A stretch of 64,000 nt of DNA, taken from NCBI GenBank assembly GCA_007922225.1, contig ML680053.1, positions 13,895,877 through 13,959,876 of the forward strand, in the 5' to 3' direction. The translations under genes and the position numbers were made by a program. The notes under the pieces were generated by a model. It saw only the letters and a list, made by a program, of their open reading frames with translations, had not been told where the DNA came from and did not search any database. This document shows, piece by piece, positions 12,245-24,136 of this stretch (its first letter is position 1; each line of letters opens with the position of its first letter). The stretch comes from Emydura subglobosa. Its lineage: Eukaryota; Chordata; Testudines; Chelidae.

Positions 12245-13170
12245 CAGCATGAGACAGAGAGTCAGAAACTGAGGTCTCATGACCTTTCACCTCCAATCTG
12301 CTGCCACCTAATGTAGTTTTCCAGATCTTTAATAAAGTGGGTGAAATTGATTAGATTTTCACAGCCACCAGATTACTCTTTTTTTAATTTCCCAGGGCTA
12401 GCCACTGGGGTGTCAATGTATGATGATAAGAAAGACTGATGCTTATAGGTAAGCGGAAGAGTCCATCTCTCCCTGGCAGGCAAGGATAGGATGTGAAAGG
12501 CACCCTCTTCCATCAATCCTTTAGCTCTCGTAATAGCAACCATTTGTCCAGTCTGTATCATTTCTTTCTTTCTGTCCCTTCCAGCTTGCTGTTCTCATCT
12601 CTCCTATGGCATACAAGGTAATCTGAGGATTTCCCACCCACTCTTGCAATCCCCAGTGTTTTTGATTTGGAGGAAGAGGCAGATGGGCTGAGATGCCCCT
12701 TCATGTACAAAGAGACTTAGTCCACAGCGCCTGGAAGAGGATACTGCACTGATCTCCTGCCACAAACATCTGGAGAGCTGGAGCTCCCAGGGCAAAGGAT
12801 GACAAGACCAAATGCAATCTGAAGTGTTTTAAGATTTCTTTAAAGCATGGAATGCCTAAAAGATGGTGACACCTACTGCTCAGTGCTGTTTTCTCAAGGG
12901 TCAGAGTGAATCAAATAAAAGGGGCTTCTTTATAGGACAGACTGGCTGCATGGCATGTCATTCCTCCCTGTATTTAGACCCACCATGCTGATAAGCAGTG
13001 TATAAAAATCCAAGATAGAGAGACAGAAGACAGGTAGCCATAAAATAGGTGAAAAAGAAAGTGTAGAATAAAAGCTATTTTGAACAGTATTTTTATTTTT
13101 GATTCAGTACACAATACAGGGGTGAAATGCTACGCACTGAGTTACACTAATGTCAGTTTGGACTTTCATG
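12245..13170. other. No recognised gene or repeat
   Basis: No family or exon is supported. Frames are at most 63 codons. Confidence 0.4.
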
Positions 13171-13172
13171 AG

Positions 13173-13463
13173 AAGGGAGGTCTAGTGGTTAATGCATTGG
13201 GCTTGGTCTCATGAGATCTGGGTTCAAATTATGTCTCTGCCACGGGCTTCTGGTGTGACACCAGGCGGTACACTTAATCTCTCTGTGCATTCGTTCCTCA
13301 TCCAGAAAATGAGGATATTAGTAGTTTGTCTGTCTTGTCAACTGAGATCATGAGCTCTGTTGGTCAAGAATTGGCTTGTATTATGTGTTTGGACAGAGCC
13401 TATCACAATGGCGTCCAGCTTGATTTGGTTCTCTAAGCGCTCCTGTAATTCAAATAATAAACA
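13173..13463 (+). mobile_element. tRNA-derived SINE, near full length
   Basis: The clearest SINE in the window. It has an A-box region TCTAGTGGTTAATGC at 13181-13195, B box GGTTCAAAT at 13221-13229, then TCTCTGCCACGGGCTTCTGG, the CTCTCTGTGCATTCGTTCC middle part, and a 3' tail ending GTAATTCAAATAATAAA. These are the internal Pol III promoter elements of a tRNA-derived SINE. It is diverged and probably silent. Confidence 0.88.
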
Positions 13464-13469
13464 GGAGCA

Positions 13470-14335
13470 ATGAAGTCAATGGAAACGCTTCAGACTGACA
13501 GTTCATTGCTAGGGGCAAGTGCAAATTAGAACTTGCGTAGTCCCAAAATTTGTTGTAACCTGCTTAAATAGGGATATCTCATGGCTACTCTTTTCCTGTC
13601 CCCCTTTCCCCTTCATCCAACAGCCTTCACCAAGGCACTGCTTTTAAACCTGAGCAGCTGACTACCCTGTCATGTGATCATGTAACTCCCCAGGCTAGTG
13701 GAAGTTACTTTTATGCCACTGAAGGGAGAATAGTTACTCTCTGATCTCTTTTGTCCCTCCAACCCTAAAAAAAACCTATGGCCCTAGCACTTAAAATCCT
13801 ACCTGTCCTGTGGAGATTTCAAGCTAGATTCTATTAGATGACATTGATTTCCTGGGAAGAAGATATTCCCGTCCAGCAGGACATGCTTTTTAAAGCCCCA
13901 GGACTGTATACTGGACTTTAAAAGTGTCTCCAGGGATGTATGGCTGGAAGGGGCAGATGGAACAGATGTGCGATGGGAACACATATTCTACAGCTACCTC
14001 TTGGCTCCTTTCAAGGGGGATTTTATTTTCAGGAAAGGGTAGATGGTGCCCGGTTGTGGTTGTGTGCTTCACCCTTTGTTATTAATTTCCATAGTTCCCA
14101 TTGCCAAGGAAGCTAGACTCTTCAGTTAAAACCACACAAATGACATGTGCCACCCGAGAGCTGGAGCTCATCTGCAAACTTGACACAATCAGACTGGGTC
14201 TGAATCGGGACTTGGAATGGTTCTCTCATTACAAGAAGTAATTGTCACTGTTCACACATTCTCACCTCCTAATCAATGGTTGTGAATAGGCCTCATCTAC
14301 TCTAACTGAATGGACTTTGCTTATACCTAACTTCC
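13470..14335. other. No recognised gene or repeat
   Basis: Sequence between a SINE and the CGTGGG repeat. I recognise nothing coding or repetitive in it. Confidence 0.35.
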
Positions 14336-14339
14336 CCAT

Positions 14340-14506
14340 TGTTTGTTGTTCCTTACCCTTAGATATATATATATATATATGTATATGTATATACCTCCTA
14401 TGTGATTTCTATTCCTTACATCTGACCAAGTGGGTTACAGCCCACGAAAGCTTATGCCTGCAGAAATTAAGTTTGTTAGTCTTTAAAGTGGTACAGGACT
14501 CTCGTT
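14340..14506 (-). repeat. Dispersed repeat with CGTGGG palindrome, copy 2
   Basis: The reverse-complement partner of the repeat at 7897-8042. It carries GTTCCTTACCCTTAGATA, a (TA)n run (about 14363-14394), ACAGCCCACGAAAGCTTATG and a tail ending GTACAGGACTCTCG. Both copies keep the TA run at the same place, so the microsatellite belongs to the element. Confidence 0.7.
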
Positions 14507-14961
14507 GTCATTACTGCAACTGTTGCCATCCAACACTGCTGTTAGGGCAGATAAAATACAGACCTGACCCAACAAACAACAGCCCAAACAACAAAAAATT
14601 CAGCAAATGCGAAACAAAGTAAGACAGCCTCAGACCTTATTGTAAGGTTCAGTCTCTGGCTGACCACCAAAGGGAGCGAATGCCAAGGTGGATGCTTTTG
14701 GCTGAGAATTCCCTGCCTCCAGCTCCAAAGAACTCATCCCCAGAAACTAAACGCAAGAGCGTCCCTTCTAATCCCAAACTGCTGCGACAGGACACAGGGT
14801 GGAGGGCGTCTCTCAGATAGCTGGGTCTACGCTGGCTTTACATATAGTGAGAAGAAGTGCAAGAATAATAGGGCGATATAAGAGTCACCTGTTTCTAAAG
14901 CTTCCCTAGCAGGAATTTCCTGCTGCTCCATCCGCAAAAGTCTCCCCATACATTCACCCCA

Positions 14962-15499
14962 TTAGATGTAACATAATCTAGAAGTAAGGAGATTGGGGTT
15001 CTAGTTCTGGCTCTGGCATTGACCTACTCCATGACACCACACTTTTTTGTTCCTTTCCCTCCCTGCCTTTGTCTGTCTTGTCTATTTAGACTGTATGATC
15101 TTTGGAGCAGAGACTCTCTCTTAGGCTCTGTCTACCCTACAGACCATACAGCGACATAGATGTACCACTGCAGCTGCACCTCTGTAAGGTCTCCCGTGTA
15201 GCAGCTCTATGCCGATAGGAGAGAGCTCACCCACTGGCATAATTAAAGCACCACCAATGAGTGGCAGTAGCTTTGTCGGCGGGAGAGCTTTGCCAGCTGT
15301 CCACACAGGTGCTTTTTTGGTGAAATTTATGTCTGTCGGGGGATGGTGGTGTTTTTCACACTCTTGACCAACAAAAGATTTGCCAACAAAATTGCTCGTT
15401 AGACAAAGGCTTAGTCTGTGTCTGCACACAATGAGGCCCTGATCTCAACTGGGCCCGATAGGCACTATTGGAAAATAAACAATGACAAATAAATAAATT
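14962..15499 (+). mobile_element. tRNA-derived SINE split by a MITE
   Basis: The 5' part (14962-15123) shows GGGGTTCTAGTTCTGGCTCTG and CTTTGGAGCAGAGACTCTC. The 3' part resumes at 15414 with ACAATGAGGCCCTGATCTC and ends in an A-rich TAAATAAATAAA tail. Joining the two parts across the inserted element restores the usual SINE order, so the SINE is older than the MITE at 15124-15410. Confidence 0.8.
15124..15410. mobile_element. MITE inserted in a SINE, TTA target duplication
   Basis: A 287-bp element with ends GGCTCTGTCTACC and GTTAGACAAAGGC (imperfect inverted repeats), flanked on both sides by TTA (15121-15123 and 15411-15413). The interior has CTATGCCGATAGGAG and GGCATAATTAAAGCACC, shared with the copy at 11078-11316. 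It has no coding capacity. The TTA duplication fits the TWA preference of PIF/Harbinger transposases, which is an inference. Confidence 0.75.
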
Positions 15500-15504
15500 G
15501 CCGC

Positions 15505-16700
15505 TTCTAATTTAAAGAGGAAAAATACAATTCTGTTACTACCACAAAATCCCCCAGCACTTTAACTATAAAGGAGGTGACATGAAAATACAGTAGATCA
15601 TGCAATTGTTTCTATATCCTCATATATAACAATCTGGGTTTTCCCCCCTACTTTTTCTAAGACTGAACAGTTTTATTCTGTCCATGGACTATGGATTTTC
15701 TTTTAAATCAGCAGCAGTTTAGGTGATGTCAATTAACTATTATGGTAATTTAGCTGCATACTTCACAGTCCTATATATGCCCATTACTCCATGGGGGAAA
15801 TTGATGTCAGAGCCAGGTCTAAAATTTAGGATGTCTGAGACACAGTGTGGCCCTTTATGCTTCTCACAGCCTTCTCCAACTGGCCAACTTCTCCTAGCAT
15901 CATTATTTGCTAAGCAGAACTCTGTGAAAATGAGAATAAATAGTAAAAATAAATAACTAAACCAAATGCGGTGCCGAGGAGGGGAGGGGAATGTTATTTT
16001 CAGATTGCTGAAGAAATACCTCCCAATGTAAGAAATAATCAGTGCTGAACAATTAACAGAGGAGAGAATCCTAGTCTGAAAGCTCACCATGCAATATGTC
16101 ACATAGTTTTAATTATGACATTTATCACAATGCAGCCTTTGAAGAAGGAAAGTCCAGAAACCAAACAATATATTTTGAATGCAACTAATCCTATGGTTGT
16201 ATTAAACAATGCTTCTGGACTATCTAAAAACAGCATGGTTTCTGGAGATGTCAGGTTCGTTAAAAAGCTCTTCCTATTGCTAAACAGCAGGAGCAGTGCA
16301 CTGTGACATTAGCTAGCAACAGTAGTGAGCAATCATCTCCTTTTCACAGCTGTGTGTATGCATGATTAAAAAATAAATAGGGGATCCTTTTTCTAACCGC
16401 TACTGAGGCAAAAAAAAAGGAAAAGAAAAACGGTTCCAAAAGTAAGACTATTACCCCTTTTAATTTTAGCTGAGTTCATTTGTCTTTTACTTCTCAAGAA
16501 TTTTGTTTTGTGCAAACCCACTAAAGTGTGTTGTCTGAAGGGGGGGAAATAATCCCTTTAAATATTGTTCAAAGGAAAAATAAATAATTTAAAAATACTA
16601 ATGATGGGCCAGTTTGTACCCTGCCCATGTGCAGGTGAGAGAGCATTGAGAGGAGGGGGAAGAGAGGAAAGTGCACAGAGCCAGATTTATAAAGACACTT
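15505..16700. other. No recognised gene or repeat
   Basis: A 120-codon minus frame (15740-16102) and a 113-codon plus frame (16565-16906) are open but show no domain. I would not call either a gene. Confidence 0.35.
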
Positions 16701-16702
16701 CA

Positions 16703-17116
16703 CAGAGCTGGTCGAAACATTTTCAACCCAGAAAACATGGTTTCATTTCCATCAGAAAACATGGTTTCATTGCAGTCAAAATGTTTCACACCAGCATGTT
16801 GATTTTGACAAAACTTCAAAGGGAAAAAAGTCAAAATGTTTCACTTCATTTAGTTTACATGTTTCTGTTATATTTAAATATTAATTTATTATATTATATA
16901 TTGTAGTAAACATAATATATATTATTCTGTTTCAAAATGACAATTTTTATCATATCGAATCGAAACTTTTTGATGTTTCCAAATCAATGTTTTTCACATT
17001 TTCTGTTCCATGACAAATTTCAAAATTTTGATTTTTTTTTTCCTTCTGATTAGAAAGAAAACCAAATTTTGAATGACTGGAAAATCCCCAGAAAATCTGT
17101 GTTCCAACCAGCTCTG
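16703..17116. mobile_element. AT-rich hAT-like element, copy 1
   Basis: A 414-bp element with inverted ends CAGAGCTGGTCGAAA (left) and CAGAGCTGGTTGGAAC (reverse complement of the right). Possible degraded 8-bp duplications flank it, ACACTTCA and GCACTTAT, which share CACTT. The inside is rich in AAAACATGGTTTCAT and TCAAAATGTTTCA phrases. A 24-bp unit is repeated in tandem at 16730-16753 and 16754-16777. Related segments lie at 34782-35298 and 38519-38905. No transposase. Confidence 0.6.
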
Positions 17117-17144
17117 GCACTTATGCACCCAAAGATGGAGGTGG

Positions 17145-17205
17145 GCACCTAATGGGATTTATAGAAACCCCAAAGCAGGTCAGGTGTCTAACTCCCATTG
17201 CCTCT
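17145..17205. repeat. Fold-back fragment, 'CCTAACTCCCATTG' family
   Basis: Carries GGGCACCTAATGGGATTTA and GGTGTCTAACTCCCATTG, two facing arms of a short palindromic repeat also seen at 24262-24340 and 56143-56232. Confidence 0.4.
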
Positions 17206-17209
17206 ACTG

Positions 17210-18017
17210 CATAAATGTCTTTGTAAATCTGACTCATGGAGCCTTGTACTCCTTATGAAAGTGCAGGCCACAGTTGCGGTCCTTATGCTCCCCAGAGCAC
17301 AAAGCTTGTTCTTTGCTAGTTCTGCTGGTGACACTAGCTACACCGATGGGGCAAAGAGGGAACAAGACTGTGACTCCAAGCCCTTCACACCATTCAGCAG
17401 AGCTGATCAGCCCCACACAGACAAGCACATGCTGCACTGCCTTGTGGGATGTAGAAGAAGGTTCTTCCTTGCACTCTAGGAGGTAGAATGCCCCAGGAGT
17501 TAACTCTAGGATGACATGGGTCCCCATTGCCCCCAATGCAGGAGAGTGACAAAAAGTACAATTTGACTCTAGCCAACTTTGTACAACTCTAGTACAACTT
17601 TGCTCACCCTTTTCACTATTTTTCACTAATGCCTCCATTTTTGGGTGCCCACCTTGTTCCCAACCCTAACGTTTCTCAGGTTGATCACACTAGAATAGAA
17701 GCGACCAAAATGAGAAGTCACATTTGAACCTCTGTGACTTTATTGGATACCAAATTAAATACATGAAATACATTCAGTAATCTCAGACTAAGTAAATTAA
17801 GTAATTCTTCACTAGCAATGCTTTTTCAGACTTCAAGATTATTTTTAGTATCACATTCAAGTATACATCTATTTTAGCCAGACAACATATAATCACCCAT
17901 CTTGAAATTTGCCCACGCACTAGCTAACAACCTTGTTTTTGCAAAAATATAACAATGAATCTTTGATAACCCCCTACTTATTGCTCAAGAACTCTGTTTT
18001 ATACCTTATTTTAGAGC
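17210..18017. other. No recognised gene or repeat
   Basis: Contains a 134-codon minus frame (17234-17638) overlapped by two plus frames, so it looks like chance openness. I recognise no domain. Confidence 0.35.
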
Positions 18018-18068
18018 CTAGATATTATGGTGATGGGTACTTTAAATACCTAAGATAGATACATTTTC
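18018..18068 (+). mobile_element. SINE 3' tail fragment
   Basis: Matches the SINE 3' subtype ending: GATATTATGGTGATGGGTAC then AAATACCTAAGATAGATA. Only the tail remains. Confidence 0.5.
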
Positions 18069-18238
18069 CAGACAGTACCACCGTCAGCACAAAAATGCCA
18101 GCTGTTGAATCACGACCACAATATCTTGCAGCATTCTGGGTTTTCTTTGTTAGACCTCTATATCTGAGTACTGTTCAGGCTACTTAGCTGGTGAGATCCA
18201 ACAAGATCACAGGGTGAGCTGGCATGACTGTACATTCA

Positions 18239-18451
18239 GTTACGTCTACACTATGACCTATGAGTAAGTAAGTACTCAACACATTCAGGTGGGTATGTAC
18301 TCAGCACAGCTAAGCCATGCCTCTGCTGCTGCTACCCATGCTACTACAGCTACGATGGTATTTTATACTCATGCTAGATCAATGTGAGCTAGTGTGAGCA
18401 TGGGTATGCAACCAGAGGAACCACACCCTAGTTTGTAGTGTAGACATAGCC
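18239..18451 (-). mobile_element. MITE with TACGTCTACACTATG / AGTGTAGACATAGCC ends
   Basis: About 213 bp with inverted ends, TTACGTCTACACTATGA at the left and TAGTGTAGACATAGCC at the right. The inner sequence, with GCCATGCCTCTGCTGC, is the reverse complement of the element at 57719-57945, so the two are one family in opposite orientation. No coding content. Confidence 0.65.
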
Positions 18452-18454
18452 TTG

Positions 18455-19375
18455 GAGTGAGTACTGATCTAACTCAGCTTCCTTCCTAATCAGTGGTGTA
18501 ACTCCGCGTTTTTTTAAATTCTCACCTTGCTATTGCTAGCACATTCCTTTTTTATCTCTTCAATACTTCTTTTGGATTTCTGCTACCTCCCAGCTGGTGC
18601 TGATCGAGTGTCTTTTTGCTCAGAAATTAATGCAGATTAAAATATACTGATTCCGTGCATTTCAGGGAAGAATTTTCCTGTGTCAGGCCTTTGCATGATT
18701 TTAATGAAAATTAGTTTTACAGAAAGTATATGTCATTTGAGTTACGGTTCAGTTTAATGTTTTTAAATAATATTTTCTTTCTCTTTTAAGCTGTGTAGTC
18801 TTCACCAGTATGGACTGGAATTACTTTACTTGAGATTTTTTTTAATACACCTTTGTTCACTCCAATATAAAACTACCTCCTCTCATATTAAGCCATCTAT
18901 TTTTAATTTGGCCCACTATAGACATTTGTCTGTTATTACTTTTTTAAAAAGCTGCAACTTGTTTACACCAAAAAGAGGGAGAAAAAATTAAATCTAAAAC
19001 ATTGAAGACAGTCATGTTTTTCTTTAAGAACTGTAAAATCATTCTCAGCCAGAATGATGAAGAGAAGGAATTAGATGGATGGCCAGAGTTCAATAAAAAC
19101 AACTTTGAAATGTAAGGGGATTGTGCGACTGCATGGTTCTCCTGCTTGCAGCCATCATATTTTCTAGTTATTCTGAAGTATAGTTCAGACTGCAAATATT
19201 TCCTATTGACCCAAACTTTCTTGCTTTTCAAGCTCATTCTTCGTTATGATTCCCAGCACTGTATCTGCCTCTGGGTTTGGCTTTAAGATATTTTCCTAGT
19301 GAGTTACAAGCAAAAACAAATGTTTATTTTAATTTCTAGGTACTATCTGCAGACTGTCAGAGAGATTCGCTATGG
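18455..19375. other. No recognised gene or repeat
   Basis: AT-rich sequence with a 97-codon minus frame (18944-19237). No domain or repeat family is recognised. Confidence 0.35.
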
Positions 19376-19446
19376 GCCAAATTCTGCTTTTATTGGAGTC
19401 AGCATTAAAACTCCTGATGACTTCAGTGGACCAGGATTTCTGTGTA
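19376..19446. repeat. Fold-back repeat, 'GGGCCAAATTCTG...CAGGATTT' family
   Basis: A short palindromic repeat: GGGCCAAATTCTGCTTTT faces GGACCAGGATTTCTG with GACTTCAGTGG in the middle. Part of the group built on CATTGACTTCAATGGG (others at 25140, 25610 and 41441). Confidence 0.45.
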
Positions 19447-19497
19447 GGTAGTTTATACATTTCTGTAGCACCCTCCAATATTGTATCCAGTCTTATT

Positions 19498-19619
19498 AAC
19501 TTGTATTGCAGTAGCACCTAGGTGCCCCAGTCATGGACCAGGACACCATTGTGCTAGGCACTCGACAAATACAGAAGAAAAGGATGGCCCCTGCCCCAAA
19601 GAATTTACAATCCAACGAT
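19498..19619 (+). repeat. Dispersed repeat, 'TTGTGCTAGGCACT' family, copy 1
   Basis: Reads TGTATTGCAGTAGCACCTAGG, then CAGTCATGGACCAGGACACC, ATTGTGCTAGGCACT and GGCCCCTGCCCCAAAGAA. Shorter relatives lie at 45285-45360 and 51515-51640. I know this phrase as a common reptile repeat but cannot name its class. Confidence 0.55.
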
Positions 19620-19683
19620 TTTATCCTAAATAGCCAGTGAAGATTCTAGAAGTGGCCAGTCTAATTCTATACTGGCCAAAGCC

Positions 19684-19760
19684 CAATCTGCCAAAGCACC
19701 TAAGCATGTGCATAGCCCAACTGGCTTCAGTGTTATCCATGTGCTTAAGTGCTTTGCTAG
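19684..19760. repeat. Fold-back repeat, 'AAAGCACTTAAGCATGTG' family, copy 1
   Basis: Arms CCAAAGCACCTAAGCATGTG and CATGTGCTTAAGTGCTTTG are inverted copies separated by about 28 bp. Other copies lie at 44460-44608 and 61864-61982. Likely a small palindromic MITE. Confidence 0.6.
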
Positions 19761-20304
19761 ACAGAGAGGTATATAAATCCCAAACTGTGGTCCAGTACAG
19801 AACATAGTATGAACTTCATCTCCATTGAAAAGAAACTATCTTTGTCTGCATTTCTTCAAACAAAAACCTTCTTTGTGATTCTTCATCCCAAACATGAAAA
19901 GCATTTTTGATACTCCTTCCCCACTGTCTCTGACATTTTATCGAATTCTCACGAAAGCAGGCCTTCTCTTTACTCAGACCAGCTTTTAAGAAACTTTCCA
20001 TTCTTCTTTTTTTTTTTCTCTTTAGATCAAAGTTACCACAATATCAAAGCTCAAAGGGACTCTGCCAAGACTTATTGACCTAGCCTAAATTTACAGCTCC
20101 ACATTATCGTTGAAAACGTGCTACCAGCTGTAGATTTTTTAAAAATCCAATCATTCCACATCTGAAAAAGTAAAAGTACATATAGTGTTTGGCCAATGCA
20201 TACCAACCTGAGAGCCTGCCCTGTTTGTATTATCGATGGTCAAGGATTGCTAAAGTGATTTGGGTGTCCTATTTTTGGCGTGACCAATTTGTGACATGTT
20301 AAAG

Positions 20305-20395
20305 AGGCCTGATTTACAGAGGTGGGTGTTTCACACTTTCTCAGGCTCCTTTAGGGAGTCTCAAGTAGGACACTCCAAAATTGATACCACTAAGA
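20305..20395. repeat. Fold-back fragment, 'GGCCTGATTTTCA' family
   Basis: GAGGCCTGATTTACAGAGG opens a short repeat similar to those at 38308-38410 and 57546-57645. Diverged. Confidence 0.35.
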
Positions 20396-20399
20396 GTCT

Positions 20400-22831
20400 A
20401 TAGTAAATGTTAATACAACAGTGCACATTGACAATTTTACTGATGTCTTTTAGTTGTGTAGCTAACTCAGCTTATTAGTCATGGCTGAATACAATTAAAT
20501 AGTCCCTTGGTTCATTCCATCTACTCCTCTGGGTTTATATCCAATAGCGCCCCACTCATTCCATGAACCTGCTCTCCATTATCCCTCTCTGTGATTCTCT
20601 AGGATTTAGGGTTTGCTTTTCCATTTGTGCTGCTCCATCTAGTGGTAATTCTTTTCCTTCCTTCCTCCCCCGCATGACACTGAGTCATGCCCTCTGTTCA
20701 TATCACACCTTAAAACTTTCCCTTTCACTTTAGCCTGTGATTGACAGTAAGCACCACTCCTACCTGTTTCTATTTCCCCATCATTTCTAGCTAGTCTTCA
20801 AGAATACTTTACTGGCACCTTTACCACTTTTAAATTTCAGCTTTCCCTTCCTTCATCTTGTTCTCCCTCTCTGCACATTATTGTCCTTGTCTGGCAGCAC
20901 AAGTGCCTTTTTTACACACTTGTTTCTCATCTCAATCCTTCTGTTCCTGTAAAGCATTTTCAACTGTGCAGTAGGGATGTGAAGTAAAAAGAAATTGCAT
21001 TCTACACAGAGGTTGTTTCCTAAGCGCCACACTGTTTGCCTCATTCATTCTTCTTTTATCCTGGAAAAATCAGTGTTAAAAGGAATAAATGTTTCAAATG
21101 GAATGAGGTGCATAGGCCTATTGGCCAATGGTAGCACTGAACAAATGACTGGGGAGAAACGGCATGCAAAGGGGCGTTTAAGCCACCTTTATGTCCCCGA
21201 CTTCAGGGATGGCTGTCCACCCAGCCAGTCCCCTACTGTAAATGAAATGGATGGATACGCCGACCAGAGCTTGCTGGTACCATGTCTCTTTCCCCTGGCT
21301 AAAATCCCCTGCTTTAGCGGCTGGGAAGGTGCTGGTGCAACTTGTAGTGATCCTCCCAGAGCCAGCTGTGCCAGTTGTTGGGTTGCTTTGTGCCAGAGAA
21401 GTGGCACAGTGCAGCTGAGGACTGGGGAGCCCAGAATTGTACACGTTTCTCTCCCTCTGACCTGTGATGTGTTTGAACATTTCAATTCAGAGTGCAACAT
21501 AGAAAATATCAAAATGCAATCTTTGAAGGTCACCTTGGAAGCCCAAAACCTGCTTTTCAAAGGGCAACGCACAACTGTTCCCCTAATTGGTATTCACATT
21601 ATGGTGATTGGACCTGATTTGTATGTAGAAATAACCGTTAGATTTGTGATTTGCAATTACAGTAACCGTGCATGCATTTTAAGAATGCAACAGTGCATGC
21701 ATTTTTGCGTTGTCTGAGGCTTCCGCTCTTGAAAATCAGGTCTAAAATGTCTTGATAGCATGATGTTGTTTTAACTGCATATAAATGTCTGAAATCCTAC
21801 CAATTGTTTATTAAACATTAATTCATTGCACATAAAAGTCAATTTTCAGTGTGAATGCAAATGTATTAGTGAAGGTATTTCTCATATCTGCCTTTTGTGG
21901 GGAAAATTAATGAGTTTGAGAAGCAGGGACTTTGATATTTTAGAGCGACTGACGTTGCCATCCTTCACATAAGGCCTGGGTCCTGTACCCACTAATCATG
22001 GAAATCAGGCTTCTTCCTAAAACATTCCAAGCCTGAGGGATAAATGTTTATTTAAGCTTTCATTAAACAAATGAGCTGCTTTTAGAAACACTGTTGCTAT
22101 CTCTCGTATTTAGCTAGTCATCACATTATGGAAAAGAAAATAGGAAACTCAGACCTTCAAAACCCAAAATGAAGAATTACGCATGGAATTTACATTATTC
22201 ATCATATATACGCTATCAGTACAAGAGGTGGCTTCTGCTATTTGCCCGGTTGGCATGGTACAATAGAGCAAGTTAAAAAATGAAGCAAAGTTTGATGAGG
22301 CACTTGGGTAGAGACCCATGTTAAATTGCTTTGGCCACTGAGACGTGCTATATGCTCAGAAAAATTTTCCACTGAAATGCACTGCAGGTGTGTTGTAGTA
22401 AAGGCTGCAGGTTCCTGAACGATGATGCAATTTGCTCCAGCTGCTAATCGCATTCCACATTTGCAGCTATAAAAGGGATGCAAATAGTGTGTCGTATGTC
22501 TTAGTCTTTTTTCAGTTTAAATCAATGCTGCAAAACTATGGGATGGGCAAGCAACAAACACTTACAAAAACAAAGTCCGGGACAAATAAGTAAGAAACAA
22601 AAAGAGGGACTAAAATTTTCAATCAATGGAAGCAGATGGGTGCTAAACATTTCTCAATATCAGGCCAATTATTCAGGTGCCTAATTAAAGTGTCCAGCTT
22701 TAATACCCACTTCAAAAATTTTGGCCAGGATACCTAACTTATACAGTAATATACATGAATTCCTATTACATCCTCAATGTCCATTTATGAAGAGACAACT
22801 ACTGCATTCCTAGCATGCCGAAAGCTCCCAC
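20400..22831. other. Unassigned sequence with one 240-codon frame
   Basis: The frame at 20995-21717 on the plus strand is the longest outside the repeats. I recognise no domain, signal peptide or membrane pattern in its translation, it is overlapped by two minus frames over 21178-21572, and nothing resembling a splice or Kozak context stands out. Near its end a GTGCATGCATTTT unit occurs twice (21668 and 21693). I treat it as a chance frame, perhaps inside an unrecognised repeat. Confidence 0.35.
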
Positions 22832-23067
22832 TGTGGGCTAATGGCCAAGGCACTATGCTGGGAATTAAGAGATGTGGGAGCTAACCTAGCTCTACTGCTG
22901 ATCTGCCCTGCAACATTAGCAACATTAACACTTCACTTCTCTGTGCCTCTGTTTCTCCCTCCCTATTTGGACTGTAACCTGTTCAGATGTTTTTCTCTTT
23001 AGCCCCTTGTGCAGTGGGGCCATGGTCTTGGTCACAGCTTCTAGGTGGTACTGTAATAACGATAATG
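22832..23067 (+). mobile_element. tRNA-derived SINE
   Basis: Head GTGGGCTAATGGCCAAGGC, weak B box in GAGATGTGGGAGCTAACC, middle CTTCTCTGTGCCTCTGTTTC, then GACTGTAACCTGTTCAGA and a tail GGTGGTACTGTAATAACGAT. Full element order is kept but all parts are diverged. Confidence 0.75.
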
Positions 23068-23069
23068 TG

Positions 23070-24136
23070 TGTTTTATCTGGGTTTTCAGTCTTGGGCCCA
23101 AAATATATTAAGCTTCCTTAGCTATTTAATGTGTAACCTGCTCTGTTTATAATATGTGATGAACAATATAAACATTTGTTACAACCAATGCTTTTCTTGG
23201 GTATCCTACAGCTTCTTAGGGCCAAATGCAGTATATAGATAAACAACTCCTAAGGAAAGTCAACAGCAGCTGTGAGTGCATCACTGAAGGCAGAAACTGG
23301 CCTTTACAACTTTAGAATTAAACTGCTGGTCAAGGATATATTTCTAAAAAGAAAAATCGACAATACTCTTGCACAACCTCAAACTTGTGTTCTCAATAAT
23401 ACTTTTATCCTGAAGCCTGCTCATAAGTAACATGAGTTAATGGAATTCCTGTGTGTCTGTTAGTGGAATTATATGAATAATGCAACATGATATTCATTTG
23501 CTTTTTTCATCTTACTATTCTTCCACTAAGCCAGCTGCCAGCTTTAGCTGTCATTTCCAGGGACCTAAAGATCAGGTGGGATTATATACTCAGGCTTTTC
23601 TGATTAATAACTATATGAATCAATAAGGGATACAACATTTAGCATAATATAACTGGGAAATAATAGGAAGTTACAGAGCTTACAACAGTTCGGTTTTTTT
23701 AAGTTCCTATTTCTTATGCAGCTTGGTATAGATGTGACTCAGGAGCTGTCAGTTAAACTTGCCTAAAACGTCAGGGAGCGGAAATATATGGGTTAATTGT
23801 ATTAGGCTGGAGTTTCTTTCTTGTTACTTTGGCACAGTCCATATGTCATCAAAAGAATGGATGCTTGCAACAGTGTTGCTTATGGGTTTTATTTTGAAAA
23901 TAAGCCTGCAATTTGTTACTAAAATAATTAAGAGGGCAATTTGTTACCACAGAATAATGAACTAAAATATTTCAGTATCATTGCTTCAGATCTTTTACCT
24001 CCTCGGCCCCATAATTTGAGAAGAAGAGAGTCTCTTACCAAAATCAGTGAATGGCAAACTTAAGACAGATAATTGGAAATACTTCAGCAGGTAGTCAGAC
24101 AGTGGAATTCCATTTTTCTTAGGTATTTGCATGGCC
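23070..24136. other. No recognised gene or repeat
   Basis: AT-rich, no family or exon recognised. Confidence 0.35.

Noticed and set aside
13173..13260. tRNA gene
   Set aside because: The A and B boxes belong to a SINE. The body continues into SINE-specific sequence and no tRNA cloverleaf with acceptor stem is formed.
17234..17638. 134-codon minus frame
   Set aside because: Overlaps two plus frames and has no domain. Perhaps part of an unnamed repeat.
20995..21717. 240-codon plus frame, longest outside the LTR and LINE copies
   Set aside because: No recognisable domain, overlapping antisense frames of 100-127 codons, and no splice or promoter context. Treated as chance, though a protein search would settle it.
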